64,000 nucleotides of DNA, taken from NCBI GenBank assembly GCA_039090855.1, contig CM077006.1, forward strand, positions 48,865,336-48,929,335. Reading direction: 5' to 3'. Source of the DNA: Macrothele yani (taxonomy: Eukaryota; Arthropoda; Arachnida; Araneae; Macrothelidae). Both the position numbers and the translations under genes were made by a program. Positions within the stretch are counted from its first letter, which is position 1, and each line of letters begins with the position of its first letter. The notes below the pieces were generated by a model that was not told where the DNA came from, did not search any database, and worked only from the letters and a program-made list of their open reading frames with translations. Below are positions 9,864 through 21,225 of the stretch, piece by piece.

Positions 9864-10926
9864 CAGGGTGTCCGAGAATTATTGGACATTACAATATTAT
9901 GTACAAAAAAAAAAAAACTATGAGCATTGTCTGTTTTTCTATGTCACGTATTACTAACACGGTTTCTATATTTTGGTTTTGCAGAATTGTTATTCTCATA
10001 ATCCGATAGATGGCGCTAGGCGTGGCTTGATGAGGAATGTATGAGAAATGCGCAATCAGTAGTCATGTCATCCGTACAGTAGAAGGCGATGTGTGTGTGT
10101 ATGGCTTGCCGAATTAAAGTCTGTCATTAAAGTTAAAAGAAGGTACCGTTTAGAGATGTGGTTGTAATCATCCGTCAACGAATTCACTTAAGCGGTGGAT
10201 GAAACATTTCAAAGAAACCGGCAATGTGGAACATCGTGGAGGAGCCAGTGGGCCTAACCGTCAGCGGTGAGACGGTTGACCAAGTTAATGAAAGTTTCCG
10301 GCGAAGCCCCAGGAAATCCGTTCGTAAAGCAAGCAGAGAACTGTGCATTCCGAAATAGACAGTTCACGATATCTTGCACAAGAAATTAAAGTTTCATGCT
10401 TAGTCACAACTGTAGGATATGGGGCAGTGAACCGCCTCATGCTGCTATTGAATTGGAACGTGATTCTTCAAAAGTTAATGTGTGGTGCGCCCTATTAAAC
10501 AGAGAAGATATTGGCCCATTCTTCTTCTGCGAAAAAAACCATAAATGGTGACATTTACTTGGATATGCTAGAAAATTTCGCTATACCCCAGATCAAATGA
10601 ATCGACGTTTTCCAACAAGACGGCGCGCCTCAGCATTGGTCAACGTGTGTACGTAAGTGCCTAAATGAGCATTTCCCCAACAGATGGATTGGGCGTGGTG
10701 GTCCCATTCAGTGGCCTCCTCGCTCTCCAGATCTAACTCCATTGGATTATTTATTTCCTGTGGGGATATGTGAAGGATCGTGTCTTATCAGATGCCTTGT
10801 ACTGATTTGCAGGAACTGAAGTAGCGTATCACAGCTGTTGTTAATTCCATAAACCTCAGATGCTTGCCAATACATGGCATGAAATCGAGTAACACTTGGA
10901 CGTAATACGAGCAACCAAGGAAGTCG
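9864..10926 (+). pseudogene. Degraded Tc1/mariner-superfamily transposase (DUF4817-type N-terminus)
   Basis: The left end CAGGGTGTCCGAGAATTATT follows TA at 9862-9863 and looks like a transposon terminus. Downstream, fragments in changing frames read LKRWMKHFKETGNVEHRGGA (helix-turn-helix region near 10190), KASRELCIPK and TVHDILHKKLK. Near the end come QDGAPQHWSTCVRKCLNEHF and PRSPDLTPLDYF, the catalytic Asp blocks, then LANTWHEIE and VIRATKE. The order and motifs match a large arthropod transposase family annotated with DUF4817 at its N-terminus. Several stops and frameshifts make it non-functional. The right inverted repeat was not found. Confidence 0.75.
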
Positions 10927-10929
10927 TGG

Positions 10930-11010
10930 GTGGTGGAGAGGTTAGCATACCCGGGCGCTATCTGGGAGACGAAAATTTCGTAGTCCTGGAGCGGGAATCG
11001 AACCTGCAAG
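10930..11010 (-). mobile_element. Possible SINE fragment with box B only
   Basis: On the minus strand GCAGGTTCGATTCCCGCTCC is a good pol III box B. The sequence after it (GACTACGAAATTTTCGTCTC) is not SINE-1 or SINE-2. No box A is visible, so this is at most a truncated copy of another tRNA-derived family. Confidence 0.35.
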
Positions 11011-11261
11011 TTTTCGGATATTATCCTACTTACCATTCTTGTCATATTTACACCGAAAAACAGATTGTCATCTTCAAAATTTGTGTTGTATATTGCTGTA
11101 TTCCCGTATTCCATTCATGACATTTTTTTTTTTTATTTTGAGTAAAATTACGTCGAAAACTGGAAGTGAATTTTTTTAAAATCATAATACTTTCCTATAA
11201 AGAAGGTATGACAAAGTAAGAACCTTCTCACTATTGGAGTGGAAGTAAGAAACTATTGATC

Positions 11262-11574
11262 AGATCAGATGAAGTGGATTTTAGGAAGAAAGTGTCTGAC
11301 CCCAGGTCTTAAACAGCCCTTAGAAATACGAAACTAGGAGATTTGAACTAGAGTGCCCGATAGGAAAGTGACACGGATGTAAAGTAGAAATGGGGAAGGA
11401 AGTCGCCCGTATTTATTACCGGGAGGGAAGGCAGTACCCGCGGTCCAGCGGCTTAACGTGACCATCGGACGCACGGCGAATATTTAGTGGTTCGAGCGTT
11501 CGCACCTGTCCGGGATCGAAACTGAGGTTTCTCCGTGGCAGACACGAACGCTGACCACTAGGCAATCCGCGGCC
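11262..11574 (-). mobile_element. SINE-2, tRNA-derived
   Basis: Read on the minus strand, the head GATTGCCTAGTGGTCAGCGT is a box A region and CAGTTTCGATCCCGGACAGG a box B. The ~200-base body contains CCGCCGTGCGTCCGATGG-like sequence and ends near AATCCACTTCATCTGATCTG. A second copy at 34510-34822 aligns along the whole length, which fixes both ends approximately. Confidence 0.82.
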
Positions 11575-11575
11575 C

Positions 11576-12840
11576 AAGAAACTATTGAACTCAAAGAGGC
11601 GTAATTTGAAGGCTCGCTCCTCCCAGATGAGAAAAGCTTGCTACGTTCCTGATCTCCAGGGAGGCTATACTGTACAGTCGAATGATGAGTACAATGGATT
11701 GGAAAAACATGCGGTATTTCTTGAAAAATGCTGGGGCGAATCATCTACCTAAATCGCAAAAATGAGTACACAATAATTATTCCTCTTTGGAACCATTACT
11801 GGGGAACACAATAACGTAACCGCATTAGGACGGTTGAGCACATTATTGCTTAAGTTTCCACGTGCGCTCAGAAATGATACAGAGGAGGACAAGTAGAAAC
11901 TGCGTGTGTTCAGTGCCCTATCAAACCGATGGCACCTTCTCATCAGCAAACCACCCAAAAATACATTACATGTGTTCTCTCTCCATTTGGTGGAAGCTCA
12001 ACAAGCGTAAATTTAGCTTAAAGGGAGGAAACCAAGTTGAGCTTTTCCTCGGCATAAGCATTGATTCGGTTCAACGGCAAAATAAACAGAGCGCAATAAG
12101 TCTTCGATATCCGTTACGAGCCGGTAAATGGAGAGCCAACATCGGTAAAGAGGGTTTGCACAGGACGCGCCTGCACAACGCAGAGATGGTATACTAACGC
12201 CATGAATATTCAAGACGATGGGCTCCACAGCGAGTAAATTATGCAGCCATCGAGGCACGCCGATTGCTAATCCAAGCGTGCACAAACACTTTTCGCGAAA
12301 TCCATTGAGCGCCATTTGAAATGGAAATAATGCACTTCAATTTCAAGAGGCCCTTCAAAAGAGAAACTCCAGTCATGGTTATTCCCACTGTTGTTTAAGA
12401 CAGATGGTTCGGATTTCGGCTAGTGGCACAACAACGCACTTGCAACGAACGAACGGCCCAAGGTTCAATCGAGGCGAAAGAAAAATATATTTCAACGTTC
12501 AAAGTGATTTAACTTCAATCATAAATATACGAAGGTTGATCGTACATATGCTTTAACCGAATCTTAAAGCCTTCGAATGAAAACTATTTTCTTTCTCGAT
12601 TTTCAAACACAAAACTATTTGCATTTCCAACTCTCAGCGACGATATTTAATCAAGCAATTCAATCGCAGATATTTAAAAACGCTATCACACAAAAAAAAA
12701 AAAAAAAAAAGAAATCCAAATCACGCGTCGGAACTAATTCTCGTGGTAAAATCACTTGTAAAGCGGATTCACAAGATTGTTCCGGCATCAAATAACCTTT
12801 CTCCTTTGTACAGTTAAAGCATTTATTACGAGTACCAATA
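11576..12840. other. Unassigned DNA
   Basis: No recognisable gene. Open frames of about 100 codons on both strands (for example 11862-12197 and 12013-12315) lack motifs. An A run is at 12693-12709. Confidence 0.5.
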
Positions 12841-12872
12841 AGAGTGACATTTTTTTTTTGTTTTTTTTTACT

Positions 12873-12936
12873 AGGGCTGCGCCTCCAAGCTCACTACGCT
12901 CGTTTCCACAGTAGCGCTCGGGCCCTGCAGCCCGAT
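12873..12936. repeat. GC-rich island bounded by a short inverted repeat
   Basis: A 60-base GC-rich block in AT-rich surroundings starts GGGCTGCGCC and ends GGGCCCTGCAGCCC. The arms GGGCTGC and GCAGCCC can pair. It follows a T-rich tract. Its origin is unknown. Confidence 0.45.
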
Positions 12937-13578
12937 TTTCAAAGTATATCACATGAAATGAAAACTGGGAAATTCATATAAATTTCAATTCTTACTGCAT
13001 GTCTAAGCAAATAAGTACGAAAAACTGATAGAAACATTAACACTTAATTTAAACATGTACATGATATTAAAATAATAACATTTTAAAATACTATTTCCTT
13101 GTACACTCCGAACTTTCAGAGTTTTTTTTTTAGTCTTTTTTTTTTTTGGGGGGGGGGGGGCTTTTGCCGTTTGAACTTATACGTCAGAATTGTCGACAAA
13201 TGAGTTCGATTGTCTCTTTCGGGTGATGCGATCTGACGAAAAGGAAATGTTCTCCCAATTGTTTAATACTTTTTGCACTGTATCGATTCCAAGATTGCGG
13301 CTTGTTTACAGTTTTTGTTTCGATCCTGGTGAACCCCCAGTTGGATTTTTTCGGAACCTTTTTTAATTTCCTATTTTTATTGAAGGACTTTGCTCCGCCG
13401 ACATTCCGAGGTTTCAGAGTTTTTTACAGTCGTTATTTTTTGGAAGGGCGGACATTTGTTGCTTGATTTACCACTAAGGAAAACAAAAGCTGTCCAAAAT
13501 GCATTTCCGTAAACCGTTAAACAACTGAGATAGCTTTACCAACAAAACTTGCGCATAACAAATTATCTGTGTCAGAAT
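12937..13578. other. Unassigned AT-rich DNA with T and G homopolymer runs
   Basis: Long T then G runs are at 13138-13160. Two short related segments, CGAACTTTCAGAGTTTTTT (13109) and CGAGGTTTCAGAGTTTTTT (13408), suggest an old tandem or dispersed repeat. No gene was seen. Confidence 0.45.
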
Positions 13579-13978
13579 GGCAGCAGGTCACGGGACCAGA
13601 ACGTTTCTCTGTGTTTATCGTGAAGACAGACAAGCCGTTCGTTTCTTTCCTTTGAGTCTTTAAAAAATGCTTAAAAATCAGAAAATGACTATCTTAAAAA
13701 TTCTTTTTCTTAAAAAAAGAGATGATAGTTGTAAGTTTATGCTGTAAAAATTTAAATGCCTTATGATTTACAGTTTGCCATATATCGGTTTTTTTAAATG
13801 GATCTCATCGCGAAGTAGAGAATTTTGTGAAATTTAAAAATTGTATTTATCGTAATCTAAATAAATTTAAAAAAAAAGGGCGACGAGGCGCAAAAAATTC
13901 GGTCATGGCACTACATGCCTACAAAGTTTCGTGGTTCTGTTGCTCTTAGTGTGTCCGGAACGCGACCTGACAGCACTT
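13579..13978 (+). repeat. Unclassified dispersed repeat, copy 1
   Basis: About 400 bases starting GGCAGCAGGTCACGGGACCA and passing through TTTGAGTCTTTAAAAAATGC and TTCGTGGTTCTGTTGCTCTT. They align along their length, in the same orientation, with 25707-26108. No ORF or terminal repeat was recognised, so the class is unknown. Confidence 0.75.
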
Positions 13979-14204
13979 TTTTTCTTACCTTAACTTTGTA
14001 GAACACGCTGAAATAAACAGTTTTTCGATTCTGGCGATACTTGAAGAGCTATTGTATTTCAAACAATTCTCTACAAACGATATAAATTTCATATTTTTGT
14101 GTTCAATACGTTTTGCGCTGCGAACTAGGAAAGCAAGAGTGTCGCGAAATTTCTAAAACAGCAGCAGGGGTGGCGGCAATTACTTTTTTTAGAATGGAGA
14201 GATT

Positions 14205-14351
14205 GATGGTTTACCGACTACGGTGAGCAACTCAATGGGCTATAAGCAGTCGCTCGTCTCTAATTTAGGGTCACTGGTTTCAGGGAAGGGAGAGAGCCAG
14301 TGCCGTAAAACAAAAACAACATCCATGCCTCACCGGGATTCGAACCTGGAC
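14205..14351 (-). mobile_element. SINE-1, truncated at the tRNA head
   Basis: Minus-strand body and box B (GGTTCGAATCCCGGTGAGGC) are present, but the element stops just past box B near 14351, so box A is missing. The tail is also poor. Confidence 0.82.
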
Positions 14352-14488
14352 CCAAAAGTCACTTTCAGCAGCAATAGCTAAAAATTGTTAAAAGCAACAG
14401 TACGAAATATTAGAGGTGGCCTTAGAAGTGATATTCCTGTCACATTGACAACGGTGACAGTTCCACGGAAGTAACTGACTTTAAACAG

Positions 14489-17436
14489 GGACAAAATCAT
14501 CGTTTACGACAGGGATGACGCAGCGGTAACGGGATGACGAGTCACCATCTTACTAGTATCATTAACAAAATCATGGTTCACAACAGGGGTGACGGAGCTG
14601 TAACGGGATGGTGACTCGCCATCTTACTAGTATCATTAACAAAATCATGGTTTACGACAGGGGTGGCGGAGCTGTAACGGGATGGCCAGTCACCATCTTA
14701 CTAGTATCATTAACAAAATCATGGTTTACGACAGAAGTGACGGAGCTGTAACGGGATGGCCAGTCACCATCTTACTAGTATCATTAACAAAATCATGGTT
14801 TACGACAGAGGTGCCGGAGCTGTAACGGGATGGCGAGTCACCATCCCGTTACAGCTTTATATTAACAAAATCATGGTTTACGACAGGGGTGGCGGAACTG
14901 TAACGGGATGGCGAGTCACCATCTTACTAGTATCATTAACAAAATCATGGTTTACGACAGGGGTGGCGGAACTGTAACGGGATGGCGAGTCACCATCTTA
15001 CTAGTATCATTAACAAAACCATGGTTTACGATAGAGGTGACAGAGCTGTAACGGGATGGCCAGTCACCATCTTACTAGTATCATTAACAAAATAATGTTT
15101 TACGACAGAGGTGACCGAGCTGTAACGGGATGGCCAGTCACCATCTTACTAGTGTCATTAACAAAATCATGGTTTACGACAGAGGTGACGGAGTTGTAAC
15201 GGGATGGCCAGTCACCATCTTACTAGTATCATTAACAAAATCATGGTTTACGACAGAGGTGACCGAGCTGTAACGGGATGGCGAGTTACCATCTTACTAG
15301 TATCATTAACAAACTCATGATTTACGACAGAGGTGACGGAGCTGTAACGGGATGGCGAGTCACCATCTTACTAGTATCATTAACAAACTCATGATTTACA
15401 ACAGAGGTGGCGGAGCTGTAACGGGATGGCCAGTCACCATCTTACTAGTATCATTAACAAAATCATGGTTTACGACAGAGGTGACGGAGCTGTAACGGGA
15501 TGGCGAGTCACCATCTTACTAGTATCATTAACAAAATCATGGTTTACGACAGAGGTGACCGAGCTGTAACGGGATTTCGAGTCACCATCTTACTAGTATA
15601 TTTAACAAACTCATGGTTTACGACAGAGGTGACGGAGCTGTAACGGGATGGTGACTCGCCATTTTACTAGTATCATTAACAAAATCATGGTTTACGACAG
15701 AGGTGACAGAGCTGTAACGGGATGGCCAGTCACCATCTTACTAGCTATCATTAACAAAATCATGGTTTACGACAGAGGTGACGGAGCTGTAACGGGATGG
15801 CGAGTCACCATCTTACTAGTATCATTAACAAAATCATGGTTTACGACAGGGGTGGCGGAACTGTAACGGGATGGCGAGTCACCATCTTACTAGTATCATT
15901 AACAAACTCATGATTTACGACAGAGGTGACGGAGCTGTAACGGGATGGCGAGTCACCATCTTACTAGTATCATTAACAAACTCATGATTTAAGACAGGGG
16001 TGGCGGAGCTGTAACGGGATGGTTAGTCACCATCTTACTAGTATCATTAACAAAATCATGGTTTACGACAGGGGTGACTGAGCTGTAACGGGATGGCCAG
16101 TCACCATCTTACTAGTATCATTAACAAAATCATGGTTTACGACAGAGGTGACGGAGCTGTAACGGGATGGCGAGTCACCATCTTACTAGTATCATTAACA
16201 AAATCATGGTTTACGACAGAGGTGACCGAGCTGTAACGGGATGGCGAGTCACCATCTTACTAGTATCATTAACAAAATCATGGTTTACGACAGAGGTGAC
16301 GGAGCTGTAACGGGATGACCAGTCACCATCTTACTAGTATAATTAACAAACTCATGGCTTACGACAGGGGTGACGGAGCTGTAACGGGATGGTGACTCGC
16401 CATTTTACTAGTATCATTAACAAAATCATGGTTTACGACAGAGGTGACAGAGCTGTAACGGGATGGCCAGTCACCATCTTACTAGTATCATTAACAAAAT
16501 CATGGTTTACGACAGAGGTGACGGAGCTGTAACGGGATGGCGAGTCACCATCTTACTAGTATCATTAACAAAATCATGGTTTACGACAGAGGTGACCAAG
16601 CTGTAACGGGATGGCGAGTCACCATCTTACTAGTATCATTAACAAAATCATGGTTTACGACAGAGGTGACGGAGCTGTAACGGGATGGCCAGTCACCATC
16701 TTACTAGTATAATTAACAAACTCATGGCTTACGACAGGGGTGACGGAGCTGTAACGGGATGGTGACTCGCCATTTTACTAGTATCGTTAACAAAATCATG
16801 GTTTACGACAGAGGTGACAGAGCTGTAACGGGATGGCCAGTCACCATCTTACTAGTGTCGTTAACAAAATCATGGTTTACGACAGAGGTGACTGAGCTGT
16901 AACGGGATGGCGAGTCACCATCCCGTTACAGCTTTATATTAACAAAATAATGGTTTACGACAGAGGTGACGGAGCTGTAACGGAATGGCGAGTCACCATC
17001 TTACTAGTATCATTAACAAAATCATGGTTTACGACAGAGGTGACGGAGCTGTAACGGGATGGCCAGTCACCATCTTACTAGTATCATTAACAAAATCATG
17101 GTTTACGACAGAGGTGACGGAGCTGTAACGGGATGGCGAGTCACCATCCCGTTACAGCTTTATATTAACAAAATAATGGTTTACGACAGAGGTGACGGAG
17201 CTGTAACGGAATGGCGAGTCACCATCTTACTAGTATCATTAACAAAATCGTGGTTTACGACAGGGGTGGCGGAACTGTAACGGGATGGCGAGTCACCATC
17301 TTACCAGTATCATTAACAAAATCATGGTTTACGACAGAGGTGACTGAGCTGTAACGGGATGGCCAGTCACCATCTTACTAGTATCAGTTACAAAATCATT
17401 GTTTACGACAGGGGTGACGGAGCAATAACGGAATGG
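14489..17436 (+). repeat. 74-bp minisatellite, about 40 units
   Basis: The repeat unit of about 74 bp begins ACAAAATCATGGTTTACGAC. It continues GGAGCTGTAACGGGATGG, a 7-base spacer, CCATCTTACTAGTATCATTA, and then the next unit. Roughly 2.95 kb is filled head to tail. The spacer between ATGG and CCAT is mostly CGAGTCA or CCAGTCA, but in four units it is TGACTCG, the exact inverse of CGAGTCA. Three units carry a longer palindrome in which AGCTGTAACGGGATGG is mirrored after the spacer. Some variants recur at 370-bp spacing, indicating five-unit higher-order blocks. Short open frames within it are by-products of the repeat. Confidence 0.95.
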
Positions 17437-17790
17437 TGAGTTCATCAACGACTGTGAAATAATTCCACATCTCACTGGTTTTTACGCTTGGCGTCAGACA
17501 TTCTAAGTTAACGTTGAATGCAGAACATAATTTACACTTTCTTATCGTTCACGTCCATTCCCTAAGGGCTCCTCGTGAAGACACGGCACGAAAACAGGTT
17601 TCTTCTGAAGAAAGATGGCATCACTTGCGACCTATTTGATATTTCAACTGAACACCGTGACATAGTAACCTTGCACCCATTTTTATCAGTGACTTTGAAG
17701 CTGTTACTTTTTGTCATTGGTCGTAATGGTGATTTTTCAGTAAGGGTGGCAAAGTAACAGTTACGTGATTTTCGACCCATCTCTACCAAA
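17437..17790. other. Unassigned spacer
   Basis: No feature was recognised between the minisatellite and the mariner element. Confidence 0.5.
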
Positions 17791-17792
17791 TA

Positions 17793-19109
17793 CCTAGTGC
17801 GATCAAAAAGTTCCGAGACTAGGTACGTAACGCGCCAACAGATGGCAGTACGCGGATGCGCGAACAAAGTGTCGAGGGCAGTGACCTTCATGAGTCATTG
17901 TGCCGAGTGGCCTCGTTGTGTGAAATTCGGGAGCTATGCTACACGGTATTTGGTGACCATGTGCAGAACACAGCTGCGATGTCAATATGGACTGCAAACT
18001 AGAGCAACGAGCGAACATCAAATTCTGCGTCAAACTCGGCAAATCGGGAACGTATACGCATGAAAAGTTGCGGCAGGCTTATGGCAATGAAACAATGAGT
18101 CGTGCGAGGTGTTTTGAGTGGCACTCGCGCTTCAAGAGCGGCAGAACGGCACTGGAAGTCGACGAGAGGTCATGGCGACCGTCCACGAGCAAACTCCCCG
18201 AAAATGTGAACAAATTTAGGAAACTGGTGCATGAGGATCGTCGGAGAACCATTCAAGACATTTGCTACCGTCGTCAATGTGTCATACGGAACAGTGCAAG
18301 AAATTCTGACGTTGGTTTTGAACATGAACCTTATTACTGCGAAGTTTGTGCCAAAGATTCTGAACACCGAATAGAAGGCGCTCCGTGTCGAAATGTCACG
18401 ATCTTCGTCAGCAGGTGGTAATGAACCAACGTTCCTATCCGCAGGTCATCATTGCAGACGTGACTTGGGTCTACGGTTATGTCCCGGAGACCAAACAACA
18501 GTCTTTACAGTGGAAGAGCCCGGCATCTACAAGACCGAAGAAGGCCCGACAGGTCCGGAGCAGCAACCAAAATCGTGCTCATGGTGTTATTCGATATTTG
18601 TAGTGTTGTGCACCGTGCATTCGACCCCCAGGGCCAGACAGTCTCCGCCGTTTATTATTGCGATGTCCTGCGGCATCTTAGGTAAAACACTCGCCGCAAA
18701 CGACTTGAAATGTGGCGCAGGGGCAATTTCCTGCTCATCACGACAATGCAACAGCTCACAGAACGCTAGCAACACACCAGTTTTGCTGCTGCAACAGCAT
18801 GACTACCCTTTCTCACCAGCCTTACTCGCCGGATTTAGCCCCCTGCGATTTTTTTGTTCACGAAGAAGAAGCTGAAGCTCATGGGTCGCATTTTGAAACC
18901 GTGGACGAGATCCAGCGTGAATCGCAGACTGTGTTCGACACGATTCGCGAACATGACTTCTAAGGAGCGTTCCAACAGGGGCAGAAACGCTGGCAGCGGT
19001 GTATCGCTGCCCAAGGAGACTACTTTGAGGGAGATCATAGCCAGACTTAAGTAACGTAAGTACGTTGTTGTATATCGACCTAGTCTCGGAACTTTTTGAT
19101 CGGACCTCG
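17793..19109 (+). mobile_element. Mariner element, dead copy
   Basis: This is a 1.3-kb element with matching inverted ends: GATCAAAAAGTTCCGAGACT on the left and the same sequence inverted on the right, near 19080-19101. TA flanks it at 17791-17792 and 19110-19111. Length and termini are typical of mariner. The transposase inside is frameshifted several times. Confidence 0.9.
17987..19050 (+). pseudogene. Mariner transposase (DD34D type), frameshifted
   Basis: The N-terminus is MDCKLEQRANIKFCVKLGKS, followed by CFEWHSRFKSGRTALEVDER, the mariner helix-turn-helix domain. The frame shifts near 18270 and 18340, where SYGTVQEIL and NLITAKFVPK appear in other frames. DVTWVYGYVPETKQQS is the first catalytic block, with Glu of the usual GDETW lost. 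FPAHHDNATAHRT and QPYSPDLAPCDFF are the second and third Asp blocks, spaced as in mariner. RWQRCIAAQGDYFEGD closes the protein near 19030. At least four frame changes make it non-functional. Some 18.6-18.7 kb sequence is poorly aligned. Confidence 0.88.
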
Positions 19110-19311
19110 TATAGGTACATTACAAGTGATTGCTTCTCAATAAATTCAAATCTCACCATAGTTTAGAGAGCTGAGCTGCAGCCTGCAATTATAAGTGGAA
19201 TGGATTTAGGTTTGTTCCTGTATCGCTAAAAATGTTTGTGTTTTTAAATCTAAAATTGAACAGCGTAAAACCTGACTTACTGCTAAAGTTACTAGCTTCT
19301 TTTTAAGCAAC

Positions 19312-19523
19312 ATTTTTTTTTTTTTTTTTTTTTTTTTACGTTTAACGACCACCGTGAGCAACTCAAGAGTTACAAGAAGTCGTCCACCCCTATAACAGGG
19401 CCACTGAGAGTGGAGAGAGCCAGTGGTGTAGGACAAGCACACACCACCCTTGCCTCACCTGGGAGTGGGACCCGATCCCACTAGGGAGAACGGTAAGAAA
19501 GCAGCGCTTAGACCACTGGATTC
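19312..19523 (-). mobile_element. SINE-1-related element, diverged
   Basis: A T run (19312-19337) is followed by GTTTAACGACCACCGTGAGC, shared with SINE-1. The middle differs (CACCCCTATAACAGGGCCAC) and box B is degraded (GGGACCCGATCCC on plus). A CGCTTAGACCACTGG segment marks box A. It is either an old copy or a sister subfamily. Confidence 0.75.
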
Positions 19524-19829
19524 TCTTGAAAACAAAACAAATATCCATTTAAGGTAATTTATTTCGTTACTCTGGGTGCGTTGAACTTTACTCAAGAATC
19601 AGCAATATGTAGAATAAAGCTATTGCCATACTTAAAATGAATTTTTGATAGATATACATAACATGTTCACACATTTTTAGAAAGTTTCTGATAAAAAAAA
19701 TTACAGAAAACAGAAGTTCAAAGACTGAAAGTGGCAATAGCGTGTTAGATAAACACGAAACAAACATCTGCTGCAATTAAATATCGTCTAAGAAAAGGCG
19801 CACGTAAACATGCTGTGGAGAGATAGTTA
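19524..19829. other. Unassigned AT-rich DNA
   Basis: No supported feature before the next transposase relic. Confidence 0.45.
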
Positions 19830-20501
19830 TGTTTTTGGACTTTTCCAAGAGAAATATTCGTATTCTGTAATTAAAGAACGCTGTGAAAATCACGGAATTA
19901 GTACTTCTAAATGTAAAATAAGCAACATTAATAACAGAGAAAGAGTGAAACATTGCTTTTAACAGGAAAAACACTAAACGAATATCCAAAGAAGGTACGT
20001 ACTTTTACGACTCTTTCAAAAGTAAGGTCTCTGATCTTAAAACAAACTCCACCGACTCAAAGAGCAATCGGAAAGTCGTTAAAAATCTCTGTAAACAAGG
20101 TAATAAACAAAGATTTGAATTTGGAAAAAAAAAATGCTCACCGCCTTTTGCCTAGGCAAGTTGCTGAGCGCAGAACACGCAGTAGACTTCATGAAAATCA
20201 CTTAGCCGGAGACAGATGGGAATTTATTGTGACTATTGATGAAGCATGGACCTACCTTAACAGTAAAAAAAAGGTCAATTTACTATCGCAAAAGAGCAGA
20301 AAAAGACTTACAAACTTGGTTCCAAGAATCTAAAGAAAGTCTCAGTAAAGAATTCACGATTATGGCTGGTTTCTCGTACAATGGGAAATTAAAGTTAGGA
20401 AAAAAATGCTAAAATCAATTCTGCATATTACCAAAGTAATGTTTTAATTCCTATATTTAAAGTGGAAATACCATTCCTTTCTTTATCCACAGACACTTTA
20501 A

Positions 20502-21127
20502 CCCTTTAAGCGGCAGATGAATCTGAACTAAATGTTGCCCAAACCGTAGCCCTACGCCCAAACTCTCCATGTTTTGCAAAGAGAAATATTCACATGGCGT
20601 TCGGGTTTTACGAAAGCTGCCGCACAACAATTTATTTTGTCCTCTAACCTGATCATCACTGACCATAAACCTGTCACTGTTGATAGGCATTCCACTAGTC
20701 TATAATGATATTCATCCCACTTCTATTTGGTGATAGCTCTTGGTGATTGGAATCCCACTTGCCCTTTCTTGGTGACAAGCTTTTAAATTTCTTTATTCTC
20801 TGCCCCATAACCCAAGACACGACCGGGGCATCATACCACTATGAAATAACGAGGATCTCAAACATTTTCTCTCTCCTTTCTCAGGTTATTAGTCATTATT
20901 ACACTTTTTAAGGGGTGATCAATCAGAAAGGTTTAATGTCCATCATCTCCCTAAATGCCCATTTTGAATGACATAGCTAAAGGGGGAAGCAGCGTATCTT
21001 TCTCATGAGCAAGTTGACTCGTTCCAACCGCTTTCGGTCCAGTTCTTAGACAGTGAATGTATCCGTGCGAGCTGATTTAAGCACATTTTCCTAACTCCGA
21101 CTTAATTCGTTCCAGCCGGTTAAAGGG
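20502..21127. mobile_element. piggyBac-type MITE, copy 1
   Basis: A 626-bp insertion is flanked on both sides by TTAA (20498-20501 and 21128-21131), the piggyBac target duplication. Its inverted ends are CCCTTTAAGCGGC on the left and CCCTTTAACCGGC when the right end is read inward. It has no transposase. It interrupts the transposase relic between its first and second catalytic blocks. A related terminus is at 30035. Confidence 0.8.
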
Positions 21128-21225
21128 TTAAAGAGTAGAACTCCATGAAGATAACGCTATCAGTCGTACATCCTATTGTACTACTCTATTGCTTGAAAAA
21201 AAAAGAAAGAAACGGGAGTCCATAC

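Noticed and set aside
11862..12315. Overlapping ~100-codon ORFs on both strands
   Set aside because: No motif, no splice context and no support from neighbours.
14756..17280. Repeated ~73-codon ORFs (VYDRGDGAVTGWRVT type)
   Set aside because: They are created by the satellite unit itself and end where units vary. No start context or domain.
14489..17436. CRISPR-like array
   Set aside because: The whole 74-bp unit is repeated without unique spacers, and the surrounding DNA is clearly eukaryotic transposon sequence. It is a minisatellite.
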